DNA of 17,095 nt from Hyphomicrobiales bacterium (GCA_016210825.1 JACQTM010000117.1:1-17095), one strand, 5' to 3'; shown: positions 6,628-13,845, counted from the stretch's first letter. Notes: generated by a model not told the origin, from the sequence alone. Numbers and translations: made by a program.

Positions 6628-7275
6628 ATGAATTTTAAGATAAAGAGTAGAGTCGAAGTGCCCGAACTAATTGAAAGGCGGCGCAGCCAAATCATCAAGG
6701 CGGCAATCGAACTGTTCGGCAAACGCGGATACCATGTCACCACCATTCGCGACATCGCCAAGCGCGCCGACGTCAGCATCGGGCTGATATATCAATATGT
6801 CTCCGACAAGGAAGATGTGTTGTTCCTCGTGCTGATTGAGGTGCTGGAAAGCTACAAGCGTGGCATTCCTGCCGCGCTTAAGGGAATTGAAGAGCCACTC
6901 GATCGTTTCTGTGCCGCTGTGCGCGCTTATTGCACGGTCAATGATGAGAAGGTCGAGGCGACCGTGCTTGCCTATCGGGAGACGAAATCGTTGCGCAAGG
7001 AGAGACGCAACATCATCAAGCAAAAAGAAATCGAGACAAATCGGCTGATCGCCGCCTGCATCCAGGACTGCATCCGCGCCGGTTTGTTCGAGAAGGTGGA
7101 TGTTGAACTGTTCACCTACCAGATCGTCATGTTCTCACATGCCTGGGCATTGAAGGCCTGGCATTTCCGCGGACGCATGAGCCTCGATCAATATGTCTGG
7201 CGCGGATTAACCTTGATGCTCGGTCCCGTGCTGACGGCGCGGGGCGCGCGCGTATTCAAGGCGCTAAAGTCTTAA
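6628..7275 (+). CDS. TetR/AcrR-family transcriptional regulator
   Basis: A 215-residue regulator of normal TetR size. The N-terminal DNA-binding domain covers about residues 10-65; its helix-turn-helix is in TTIRDIAKRADVSIGLIYQY, followed by the usual sensor helices. The group resembles regulators of fatty- and aromatic-acid CoA catabolism, whose ligands are often acyl-CoA thioesters; here the ligand is unknown. Upstream in-frame starts exist (6583, 6595, 6616). ATG 6628 is preferred because GAGG (6618-6621) lies six bases before it and the protein then begins at the usual distance from the helix-turn-helix. It converges on the adjacent catabolic operon, ending 17 bases from the last gene of that operon. 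Near-identical 18-base sites at its own promoter and at the operon promoter make it the likely repressor of both. Confidence 0.9.
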   Translation: MNFKIKSRVEVPELIERRRSQIIKAAIELFGKRGYHVTTIRDIAKRADVSIGLIYQYVSDKEDVLFLVLIEVLESYKRGIPAALKGIEEPLDRFCAAVRAYCTVNDEKVEATVLAYRETKSLRKERRNIIKQKEIETNRLIAACIQDCIRAGLFEKVDVELFTYQIVMFSHAWALKAWHFRGRMSLDQYVWRGLTLMLGPVLTARGARVFKALKS

Positions 7276-7292
7276 ACTTAAATCAATGCGAT

Positions 7293-8150
7293 TCAGTTGC
7301 CTTCGAATGTAGGTTTTTGCTTGCTGACGAAGGCGACATAAGCGCGCTCGTAGTATTTTGTTTGCATGCAGATCGCCTGCGCCTGCGCCTCAGCTTCGAT
7401 CGCCTCGTCAATCCCCATATTCCATTCTTGATGGATGCATTTCTTCGTCATGGCGTGCGCGAATGTCGGTCCGTCGGCGAGCGACTTCGCCAACATTTGC
7501 GCGTCGGCGAGTATAGCGTTCGGTTCGCACAACTTGTTGAAGAAACCCCATCGCTCGGATTCCACGCCATCCATTGAGCGGCCAGTATAAAGCAGTTCCG
7601 CCGCACGCCCGCTGCCGACGATGCGCGGCAACATGTTGCAGGCGCCCATGTCGGCGCCGGCAAGACCGACACGCACAAACAGGAAAGCGACTTTGCTGCG
7701 TGCCGTGCCGAAACGCAAATCGGAGGCCATTGCCAGGATAGCGCCGGCACCTGCGCAAACGCCGTCGATCGCTGCGACGATAGGCTGCGGGCATGCGCGC
7801 ATTGCCTTGACGAGGTCGCCGGTCATCCGCGTGAAGGCGAGCAGGCCCGCCATATCGTCCCTGCGTTGCATCTCCACCAGCGGTCCGATAATTTCGTGCA
7901 CGTCGCCGCCCGAACAGAAATTACCGCCTGCGCCGGTGATCACCACGGCTTTGACGCCATTGGCGTAGGCAAGATCGCGAAAGGTGTCGCGAAGCTCGGC
8001 ATATGTTTCGAGCGTGAGCGGGTTCTTGCGCTCGGGCCGGTTGAGCGTGACAGTCGCTACTTTCGCCGAAAGTTCCCAGACGAAGTGCTTGGGCCTGAAA
8101 TTTGTAAAATCGACGTGGGCGGGATTAAAGCGCTTGGCGGTGTCGGTCAT
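7293..8150 (-). CDS. Crotonase-superfamily protein lacking hydratase glutamates
   Basis: A 285-residue enoyl-CoA hydratase/isomerase fold protein, last gene of the minus-strand operon. The CoA and oxyanion-hole segments are clear (VATVTLNRPERKNPL, GNFCSGGD at 76-83, AIDGVCAGAGAILA at 127-140). However, the two catalytic Glu of enoyl-CoA hydratase are absent: the first aligns with I138 and the second with V159 or R160. D167 in GLAGADMGA falls at the position of Asp145 of 4-chlorobenzoyl-CoA dehalogenase and Asp204 of dienoyl-CoA isomerase. It may therefore be an isomerase, hydrolase or ring-opening enzyme. Similar proteins occur in benzoyl-/2-aminobenzoyl-CoA clusters (from memory). ATG 8150 is chosen; the frame runs open to 8411, but that part overlaps the SDR gene and does not look like crotonase. 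Confidence 0.88.
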   Translation of the reverse strand: MTDTAKRFNPAHVDFTNFRPKHFVWELSAKVATVTLNRPERKNPLTLETYAELRDTFRDLAYANGVKAVVITGAGGNFCSGGDVHEIIGPLVEMQRRDDMAGLLAFTRMTGDLVKAMRACPQPIVAAIDGVCAGAGAILAMASDLRFGTARSKVAFLFVRVGLAGADMGACNMLPRIVGSGRAAELLYTGRSMDGVESERWGFFNKLCEPNAILADAQMLAKSLADGPTFAHAMTKKCIHQEWNMGIDEAIEAEAQAQAICMQTKYYERAYVAFVSKQKPTFEGN

Positions 8151-8203
8151 GATTTGCCTGTTGCAAGATTGAAAGAGGGGAGCTTGGAGTGGGGAAGAAG
8201 CCG

Positions 8204-8950
8204 TCAGCCAGCAAACGTCAACCCGCCGCTGATGCTCAGCGCCTGGCCGGTAACGAAATTTGATCGTGGGCCGGCAAAGAACAAAATCGCGTCGGCGATC
8301 TCCTGAGGCTTGGCGAAACGGTGAAATGGAATGGCTTTGATAAAAGCCTCCCGGAGTTTTTCGGGCCGCGTCGCCAGCATCGGTGTGTCGGTTGGTCCGG
8401 GACAGACGCAATTTACATTTATCGAGTAACGGGCGACTTCGCGGGCAAGCGACTTGGTGAAAGCGATTACACCTCCCTTGGCGGCAGCATAAACCGTCTC
8501 GCCGCTCGACCCAACGCGGCCGGCGTCGCTCGCGACGTTTACGATTTTACCTTTTCCAGCCGCGATCATTGGCGGGAGCAACGCCTGCGTCAGATGCACC
8601 GGCCCACCAAGATTGATGGCGATAACGCGATCCATGTAGTCAGGAGCGTTTTCAAGATAGGGCTGAATGTCGTTGAAGCCGGCGGCGTTGACCAAAATGT
8701 CGATACGCCCATGGCGGGCGAGCACATTGGCAGCGCAACGCCGGGCCGATTGCGGATCGGCGAGATCGACCGTGACAGCCTCGACCGAGAGGTTGGTGGT
8801 GGTTGCTTCCTTGGCTACCTCTGCCGCCATGGCGCCGTTGACATCGGCGCAAATGACATGCGCGCCGTTGCGAGCAAATTCCAGCACCGTAGCTTTTCCG
8901 ATGCCTGAAGCACCGCCGGTCACCAGAACCTTCTTGCCTAAAAAGTCCAT
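8204..8950 (-). CDS. SDR dehydrogenase, BadH-like (2-hydroxycyclohexanecarboxyl-CoA dehydrogenase-like)
   Basis: A 248-residue classical short-chain dehydrogenase. It has the NAD-binding TGGASGIG motif near residue 11, the NAAG motif near 88, and a catalytic Ser-Tyr-Lys set in NVASDAGRVGSSGETVYAAAKGG. Its C-terminal half (CVCPGPTDTPML, AFIKAIPFHRFAKP, GQALSISGGLT) closely resembles R. palustris BadH, which oxidises 2-hydroxycyclohexanecarboxyl-CoA with NAD. It would act third in a beta-oxidation-like sequence: dehydrogenation, hydration, oxidation. A strong AAGGAG sits seven bases before its ATG. It lies 27 bases after the enoyl-CoA hydratase gene and 53 before the atypical crotonase. BadH-like SDRs also occur in 2-aminobenzoyl-CoA clusters, so the exact substrate is not settled. 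Confidence 0.88.
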   Translation of the reverse strand: MDFLGKKVLVTGGASGIGKATVLEFARNGAHVICADVNGAMAAEVAKEATTTNLSVEAVTVDLADPQSARRCAANVLARHGRIDILVNAAGFNDIQPYLENAPDYMDRVIAINLGGPVHLTQALLPPMIAAGKGKIVNVASDAGRVGSSGETVYAAAKGGVIAFTKSLAREVARYSINVNCVCPGPTDTPMLATRPEKLREAFIKAIPFHRFAKPQEIADAILFFAGPRSNFVTGQALSISGGLTFAG

Positions 8951-8977
8951 GTACTTACTCCTTCTCGGCCTTTCTCG

Positions 8978-9739
8978 TCATGATAAGTGACCGGTGAGAA
9001 AAGCTTCCACGCGCGTGTGCGTTTCCAGAGTCGTCAGTAGACGACGTGTCGCTTCGATCTCGTCGAAATATCCCCCCCGACCGGGTTCCGCAGACGCGGC
9101 AATGCAGGATTTACTCGCGGCAAGCGCGGCCGCAGGCAGGCTCGCGATCCTGCGCACAATCACGTCTGCGCGTGCCGCGAGCTCGGCGCGCGGAAAACTC
9201 CAATGCACAATGCCAAGGGTTGCCGCGGTAATGCCATTCACTACTTCCGCACCGAGGATCATTCGCGTCGCAACGGCGCGACCGCAGAGCCGCGACAACC
9301 GTTGGGTTCCGCCGGCGCCAGGGATCAATCCCAGGTGCACTTCCGGCAAGCCAACTTTCGCCTCCGCCGCGGCGATCCGCAAATCGCAAGCGAGCGCCAG
9401 TTCGAGCCCACCGCCCATTGCCGCGCCGCCTATCTCGGCGAGTGTAACAAACGGCAGTTGTTCGATACGTGCGTAGAGCCGTTGAATGCCGGCAACGAAA
9501 GAAAACATGCGATCAGGACCGTCGGTGGCGACAAACCGCTCTTTTATCTGTACGAGATCCGCACCGGCGCAAAACACTTTTTGGGCGGATCGAATATGCA
9601 ACACCTTCAAATCCGCGCTCTCCATGATCTCATTTAGCGCCGCGTCGAATTGCGCGACCCATTGATCACTGATCGCATTGACCGGCGGCCGATCGAGTGT
9701 GAGCGTTGCGACATGGTCATCAATAGCGAGGGTGAACAT
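8978..9739 (-). CDS. Enoyl-CoA hydratase (crotonase family, BadK-like)
   Basis: A 253-residue crotonase with both hydratase glutamates in place: E113 in GGGLELALACD and E133 in LPEVHLGLIPGAGGTQRL. The oxyanion-hole segment FCAGADL lies near residue 56. It should add water across an alpha,beta-unsaturated acyl-CoA; in this operon the substrate is plausibly a cyclic one, as for R. palustris BadK (cyclohex-1-enecarboxyl-CoA hydratase), though generic enoyl-CoA specificity cannot be excluded. Its ATG lies three bases after the acyl-CoA dehydrogenase stop, and the AAGGTGAG ribosome-binding site overlaps that stop, so the pair is co-translated. It complements the second crotonase downstream, which lacks these glutamates. 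Confidence 0.9.
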   Translation of the reverse strand: MFTLAIDDHVATLTLDRPPVNAISDQWVAQFDAALNEIMESADLKVLHIRSAQKVFCAGADLVQIKERFVATDGPDRMFSFVAGIQRLYARIEQLPFVTLAEIGGAAMGGGLELALACDLRIAAAEAKVGLPEVHLGLIPGAGGTQRLSRLCGRAVATRMILGAEVVNGITAATLGIVHWSFPRAELAARADVIVRRIASLPAAALAASKSCIAASAEPGRGGYFDEIEATRRLLTTLETHTRVEAFLTGHLS

Positions 9740-9742
9740 GGC

Positions 9743-10885
9743 TCACCTTCCTGCCAACGCGCGGGAAATAACCATTCGTTGCACATCGTTGGTGCCTTCG
9801 TAGATTTTAGTGACGCGGGCCGCACGATAGATACGTTCGACATTGAATTCGGTCATGTACCCAGCGCCGCCGAGAGTTTGAATCGCATCCGAGCACACTC
9901 GCTCAGCCATCTCGGTGGCGAACAGCTTGGCCATTGAGGCTTCCTTCAGGCAGGGTTTTCCGGCACTGCGCAAAGCCGCGGCGTGATATAGGAGATGGCG
10001 TGCCGCCTCGATTTCCGTAGCCATGTCTGCGAGGCGAAAAGCAACGGCTTGATGCTCGTAGATGATCTTGCCGAAGCTCTCTCTTTGTTGCGCGTAGGCA
10101 AGCGCTATCTCGTAGGCCGCGCGCGCCATGCCTACGGCCTGTGCGGCAATCCCAATTCGGCCACCTTCAAGATTGGCGAGCGCGATGCGGTAACCCTGGC
10201 CTTCCGCACCGAGCCTATTTTCCTCAGGAACACGCAGCTCGTGCAGGCGGATCTCGCAAGTGTCGGATGCATTTTGACCCATTTTCCGCTCGACGCGCGA
10301 GATGTGATAGCCAGGCCTGTTCGTTTCGACGATAAAACAACTGATGCCGTCCTTACCCCTATCGGGGTCGGTACGAGCAAAAATCAGTGCGATGTTGGCG
10401 TTCTTCCCCGAAGTCACAAAGGCTTTGGTGCCTTCGAGCACGTAGCAGACGCGCTTTCGCACTGCGCGTGTGCGAATGGCTGCAGCATCGGAACCGCTTT
10501 GCGGTTCCGTAAGAGCGAAGGCGCAAAGCATTTCACCGCGCGCCATTGGACGCAGAAATCGTTCCTTTTGGTCAGGCGTTCCGTATTCCATGAGCGGCAT
10601 GCAGCCGACTGAATTGTGTCCACTCACAATTGTGGAAACGGTGCCATCCCCGGCCGCGATTTCTTCAATGACAATCGCGTAGGTCAAATAGTCAAGGCCT
10701 GCGCCGCCCCATTCCGGCGATACGGTCATTCCCATGAATCCAAGGCGACCAAGTTCGCGGAGTGCCTCACGCGGGAACGCAGCCGAATGATCCCATTCGG
10801 CCGCATGCGGGATAAGGGAGCGGCGGGCGAAGCTCCGCGCCGTGTCACGAATTCGTTCTTGTTCCTCGGTAAGGAATATTGTCAT
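9743..10885 (-). CDS. Acyl-CoA dehydrogenase
   Basis: A full-length 380-residue FAD-dependent acyl-CoA dehydrogenase. Visible signatures are CAFALTEPQSGSD near residue 125 (FAD/substrate loop), RESFGKIIYEHQAV in the C-terminal helical domain, QTLGGAGYMTEFNVERIYR, and IYEGTNDVQRM with the probable catalytic base E363 at the short-chain-dehydrogenase position. It introduces a double bond next to the thioester and passes electrons to ETF. As first gene of the operon it would supply the substrate of the following hydratase. R. palustris AliB (cyclohexanecarboxyl-CoA dehydrogenase) plays this role in alicyclic acid breakdown; equivalence is suggested by context, not proven. It is expressed from a sigma70-like promoter just upstream that is overlapped by a probable TetR operator. 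No clear ribosome-binding site precedes its ATG. Confidence 0.9.
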   Translation of the reverse strand: MTIFLTEEQERIRDTARSFARRSLIPHAAEWDHSAAFPREALRELGRLGFMGMTVSPEWGGAGLDYLTYAIVIEEIAAGDGTVSTIVSGHNSVGCMPLMEYGTPDQKERFLRPMARGEMLCAFALTEPQSGSDAAAIRTRAVRKRVCYVLEGTKAFVTSGKNANIALIFARTDPDRGKDGISCFIVETNRPGYHISRVERKMGQNASDTCEIRLHELRVPEENRLGAEGQGYRIALANLEGGRIGIAAQAVGMARAAYEIALAYAQQRESFGKIIYEHQAVAFRLADMATEIEAARHLLYHAAALRSAGKPCLKEASMAKLFATEMAERVCSDAIQTLGGAGYMTEFNVERIYRAARVTKIYEGTNDVQRMVISRALAGR

Positions 10886-10890
10886 AATAT

Positions 10891-10908
10891 AATGACCGAA
10901 CGTTCATT
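10891..10908. promoter_or_regulatory. Probable TetR operator on the acyl-CoA dehydrogenase promoter
   Basis: Read on the minus strand this site is AATGAACGTTCGGTCATT, an imperfect inverted repeat with AATGA/TCATT ends. It agrees with the site upstream of the tetR gene at 15 of 18 positions. It begins a few bases after the -10 hexamer, so it covers the expected transcription start. This is a classic repressor position. Confidence 0.7.
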
Positions 10909-10910
10909 CA

Positions 10911-10938
10911 TTTATAGACTTATTCGGAACTATGTCAA
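10911..10938 (-). promoter_or_regulatory. Sigma70-type promoter of the acyl-CoA dehydrogenase operon
   Basis: On the minus strand, TTGACA (10938-10933) is followed after 16 bases by TATAAA (10916-10911). That is a full-consensus -35 and a near-consensus -10. The start point would fall near 10904, inside the operator-like repeat. The promoter lies in the 90-base gap after the CoA ligase stop, so the four-gene operon can be controlled separately from the ligase. Confidence 0.75.
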
Positions 10939-10975
10939 GATGCGGTCGGGATCGACCATCGCTAACCTATTGAGA

Positions 10976-12571
10976 TCATGGTGCAGGGCCGTCGTCGTTG
11001 ACGCGCAAATCTTGGCGCGCCAATTCACGCAACTTGAAGCGCTGAATTTTCCCCGTTGCCGTTTTCGGCAAACTGTCCACGAACTCGATCCAGCGCGGAT
11101 ATTTCCAAGGCCCGATACTGTGCTTAACGTGTGTTTTGAGCTCCTCATAGAGCGCACGACCGGCGCCGTCATAGACGTGGTCTTTGAGCACGACAAAGGC
11201 CTTGGGCTTCACTAGTCCAGCGCGATCCTCGGTCGGAACAACGGCGGCTTCGAGTACCTTCGGATGGCTTACGAGCGCCGTTTCGACTTCAAAGGGCGAG
11301 ACCCAAATGCCGCTAACCTTGAACATGTCGTCGGTTCGCCCGCAGTAATTATAAACGCCGTCGGGGCGGCGCACATATTTGTCGCCAGTACACGTCCACT
11401 CGCCTTCGAAAGTCTGCCGTGATCGTTCACGTTGGTTCCAATATCCGGCGGCAGCGGTTGGGCCGCGCACAAGTAATTCGCCAACGTCGCCATCAGCGAC
11501 ATCGTGGCCCGCCTCATCGACAAGTCGTAGATCATAGCCATTCACCGGTACGCCCGATGTGCCATATTCGACGGCGCCGGGAACGTTTGTTAGGAACAAA
11601 TGTCCCATCTCGGTCGAGCCGACGCCATTAACGATATCGAGCCCATAACGCCGCTTCCACTCCTCGCCGATATGCGCCGGTAGCGGTTCGCCCGCGGAAA
11701 AACACAATCGCAACCGCTTGGAATTGCGTTCAGATGGACAGTCCGGCGATGCAAGGATCGCGGCATAGAGTGTCGGCACCGCATAAAACATCGTCGGCTG
11801 ATACGCATGCAAGGTCTCGAAAACTGTTTGCGGCGTCGGGCGTTCTGGATAAAGCACCGATGTCGCGCCAACGGATTGCGGACAGAGAATGGCATTGCCG
11901 AGACCGTATGAGAAAAACAGCTTTGCGGCCGAAAAGACCAGATCGTTTGCGCAAATGCCAATACGATCCTGACCGGCCAGACGCGCAGCCTGCATCGGTG
12001 TCGAATGAACGTGCATAACGCCCTTCGGCGGGCCAGTAGTGCCTGAGGAATAGAGCCAATAAGCAACTTCATCGCTGCAAGTGCGCGCTGGCTCGGCGGT
12101 AATTTCGTTGGCTAGCAGCGTGTCGAGGCGGGGCCGCGAATCCAGTCCGCCGCCCGTGATAATGATTTCCTTAAGCGTCGTCAGCCCGCTAGCGGCCTCC
12201 TCAACAACAGGCAATAGCGCGGGTGAAACGAAAGCAACCTTCGCACGCGAATCTTCCAACACGAAGCGATATTGATCGACGGTCAATCGTGTATTGAGCA
12301 AGACAGGAATGATGCCCGCCCGGATCGTACCCCAAAAGACGATGGGAAAATCCACCGTGTCAAGCATGACCATGGCGACACGGTCTTCGGGCTCTACCGC
12401 GAAACGCGTAAGTACTGAGCCCACTCGAGAAGCCGCGTCGCGCAGTTGTCGATAAGTGATCGTGCGTGACGGATCGATGAAGGCAACCTTTTCGCCACGG
12501 CCCTCATCGACGTTACGATCGACGAAATCCACGGCGGCATTGTAATCCGTGCCCATAACGGCATCCGTCAA
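10976..12571 (-). CDS. Benzoate-CoA ligase family AMP-forming ligase (BadA-like)
   Basis: A 531-residue acyl-adenylate-forming ligase of the benzoate/4-hydroxybenzoate-CoA ligase group. Motifs: YSSGTTGPPKGVMH near residue 174 (AMP-binding loop), FSAAKLFFSYGLGN, GSTEMGHLFLTN, the hinge region YCGRTDDMFKVSG, and the C-terminal LPKTATGKIQRFK with catalytic lysine K508. It activates an aromatic or related carboxylic acid to its CoA thioester with ATP, the entry step of the surrounding pathway. In R. palustris BadA the equivalent lysine is controlled by acetylation. The substrate could be benzoate, 4-hydroxybenzoate, 2-aminobenzoate or a cyclic acid; this cannot be decided here. The frame begins with TTG (12571); ATG 12556 is the alternative, and neither has a strong ribosome-binding site. 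Confidence 0.9.
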   Translation of the reverse strand: MTDAVMGTDYNAAVDFVDRNVDEGRGEKVAFIDPSRTITYRQLRDAASRVGSVLTRFAVEPEDRVAMVMLDTVDFPIVFWGTIRAGIIPVLLNTRLTVDQYRFVLEDSRAKVAFVSPALLPVVEEAASGLTTLKEIIITGGGLDSRPRLDTLLANEITAEPARTCSDEVAYWLYSSGTTGPPKGVMHVHSTPMQAARLAGQDRIGICANDLVFSAAKLFFSYGLGNAILCPQSVGATSVLYPERPTPQTVFETLHAYQPTMFYAVPTLYAAILASPDCPSERNSKRLRLCFSAGEPLPAHIGEEWKRRYGLDIVNGVGSTEMGHLFLTNVPGAVEYGTSGVPVNGYDLRLVDEAGHDVADGDVGELLVRGPTAAAGYWNQRERSRQTFEGEWTCTGDKYVRRPDGVYNYCGRTDDMFKVSGIWVSPFEVETALVSHPKVLEAAVVPTEDRAGLVKPKAFVVLKDHVYDGAGRALYEELKTHVKHSIGPWKYPRWIEFVDSLPKTATGKIQRFKLRELARQDLRVNDDGPAP

Positions 12572-12612
12572 ATAACCGCCATGAGAGAAGGCAGAGATTG
12601 CCTCAATGCGCC

Positions 12613-12626
12613 TTGATTTATGTCAC
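12613..12626. promoter_or_regulatory. Fnr-like half-matched box upstream of the CoA ligase
   Basis: TTGATTTATGTCAC has one perfect Fnr half (TTGAT) and a GTCAC half in place of ATCAA or GTCAA. It lies in the 120-base gap between the Rrf2 gene and the ligase. Spacing to a -10 is not convincing, so it is only a candidate. Confidence 0.35.
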
Positions 12627-12649
12627 GCGCATGCGCGCCGAGCTCGGCG
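12627..12649. repeat. Two adjacent palindromes in the Rrf2-ligase gap
   Basis: GCGCATGCGC (12627-12636) abuts CGCCGAGCTCGGCG (12636-12649), both perfect palindromes sharing one base. They directly follow the Fnr-like box. They could be an operator, for instance for the Rrf2 protein encoded next door, or a weak hairpin. No T-run follows on either strand, which argues against an intrinsic terminator. Confidence 0.45.
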
Positions 12650-12691
12650 TACCGTCTATACCGTAACTGTCGATGTCGTTCTTAAAGCAAT

Positions 12692-13147
12692 TTAGCTCTT
12701 TACCATTGCCACGGGTTTTGGCGTATGCCCAATCTCATCTGATCGCCGCTCGACCAGTTTGAGCATAGTCGCAATCGTGATCGACCCGAGTGTCGCGCGC
12801 GCAATATCGTTAATTTCACTTAATACCTCATGCAAAGCGCGCGCTTCGCCTGTCGTTATTGCTGGGCCATCGGCATCGAGGCCTCCCGCTCCGAGATTTT
12901 CAAACATTTCGACAATATCGAGAAGGGTTATACGCCGCGGATTTCCGTTGAATTGATATCCGCCGCCAGCCCCTCGGGTGGAACGCACAAGGCCCGAGCG
13001 TCCAAGCACATGCATGACCTTGGCAAGGTGGTGATTGGAGACACCGAATATTGCGCCAATCTCACCAACGGAAAGCTGCTTGTCCGGACGCGCGGCGAGC
13101 TGCAGCACGGCGAAGATGGCAAGTTGACTTGCGATTTGCAGCTTCAT
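12692..13147 (-). CDS. Rrf2-family regulator without cysteines (BadM-like)
   Basis: A 151-residue Rrf2-family winged-helix protein. The DNA-binding region spans about residues 24-66 (SVGEIGAIFGVSNHHLAKVM, then RSTRGAGGGYQ as the wing). Rrf2 proteins such as IscR and NsrR usually carry three cysteines for an Fe-S cluster after residue 90; this protein has no cysteine at all, so it should respond to something else. BadM of R. palustris is an Rrf2-type repressor of benzoyl-CoA reductase genes, and the neighbouring GNAT gene matches the badL-badM pairing, so BadM-like is the best call. It lies 53 bases after the GNAT gene, likely co-transcribed, and 120 bases ahead of the ligase. Its target promoters may include the ligase or hba genes (inference). 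Confidence 0.85.
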   Translation of the reverse strand: MKLQIASQLAIFAVLQLAARPDKQLSVGEIGAIFGVSNHHLAKVMHVLGRSGLVRSTRGAGGGYQFNGNPRRITLLDIVEMFENLGAGGLDADGPAITTGEARALHEVLSEINDIARATLGSITIATMLKLVERRSDEIGHTPKPVAMVKS

Positions 13148-13200
13148 GGCGTCTCGTCGCTGTCGCTTTGTCCGTGCATGTCCGTTGTCCGTAGCCGTGG

Positions 13201-13803
13201 CTAGTTAAGTTCTTTCTCCAACTGAATATAGGGTCCGGCCATCATGCCTTCGCCGCGAAAGAACAGCAGGTGCAGGCGATTGTCACGCGCGACCATGGTG
13301 CGCATTTTAGTCACGCCGGCTTCCTTGAATTTCGCCGAGATCGCCGCAAACAGCGCTTGACCGATGCCGTGAAGTCTAGCGTCCGGCTCTACGGAAAGCG
13401 CAAATACCCAACCACAAGGTTCAGAACCAAATTCCCAGGCACGAATCTCACCGATGATGTAGCCGAGGATCCGCGAGTCTTCTGGCTGGTCGGCCGGGGT
13501 AGCGACAAGGAAGAAGCACTCTTGCGGCGGTTGTTCGCTGTAGCTTGCAAATTCATGTTGCCAATAGTCCGGCTTCGCAAGTCCCGTGATACGCGCATCG
13601 AGTGCGATCACGTGGGGAGTGTCCGTGCTTCGTGCGCGACGGATGGTTAGCCTTTCCTTGACCGAACGTAAGGTGGTCGTCATCGATTTGGCCATTCTGC
13701 GCGAACCCATAATGCGATCGAGAAACCGAGTGGCAGCGATGATTTGAACTGGTGGGACTCCACTAGATTCTGCGGGCCCCTCGAAAATCCCCGGTTGATC
13801 CAT
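13201..13803 (-). CDS. GNAT acetyltransferase, BadL-like
   Basis: A GNAT-fold N-acetyltransferase. The acetyl-CoA-binding motif is visible as LSVEPDARLHGIGQALF, preceded by the beta-strand segment GYIIGEIRAWEF and followed by GEGMMAGPYIQLEKEL at the end. R. palustris BadL acetylates aminobenzoates, and the acetamido products affect control of benzoate degradation. Position next to a BadM-like Rrf2 gene and opposite hba-type genes supports the same kind of role here. The start is uncertain: TTG 13833, ATG 13803, ATG 13710, ATG 13695 and ATG 13683 are all in frame. ATG 13803 has AGGAATGAG upstream, but the first 50 residues look unlike GNAT, so a downstream start (for example MTTTLRSVKE, 13683) is quite possible. 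Confidence 0.8.
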   Translation of the reverse strand: MDQPGIFEGPAESSGVPPVQIIAATRFLDRIMGSRRMAKSMTTTLRSVKERLTIRRARSTDTPHVIALDARITGLAKPDYWQHEFASYSEQPPQECFFLVATPADQPEDSRILGYIIGEIRAWEFGSEPCGWVFALSVEPDARLHGIGQALFAAISAKFKEAGVTKMRTMVARDNRLHLLFFRGEGMMAGPYIQLEKELN

Positions 13804-13845
13804 GCAACGCTCATTCCTGCATAAACGTACCAAAATATGAAATAT

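Noticed and set aside
8151..8411. Upstream extension of the atypical crotonase frame
   Set aside because: Most of it overlaps the SDR gene, and the translated part does not resemble crotonase sequence; ATG 8150 fits the family start.
8321..10612. Long plus-strand open frames opposite the catabolic operon (for example 8321-8908 and 9995-10612)
   Set aside because: They are antisense to clear, motif-bearing genes and show no recognisable domains; typical of high-GC DNA.
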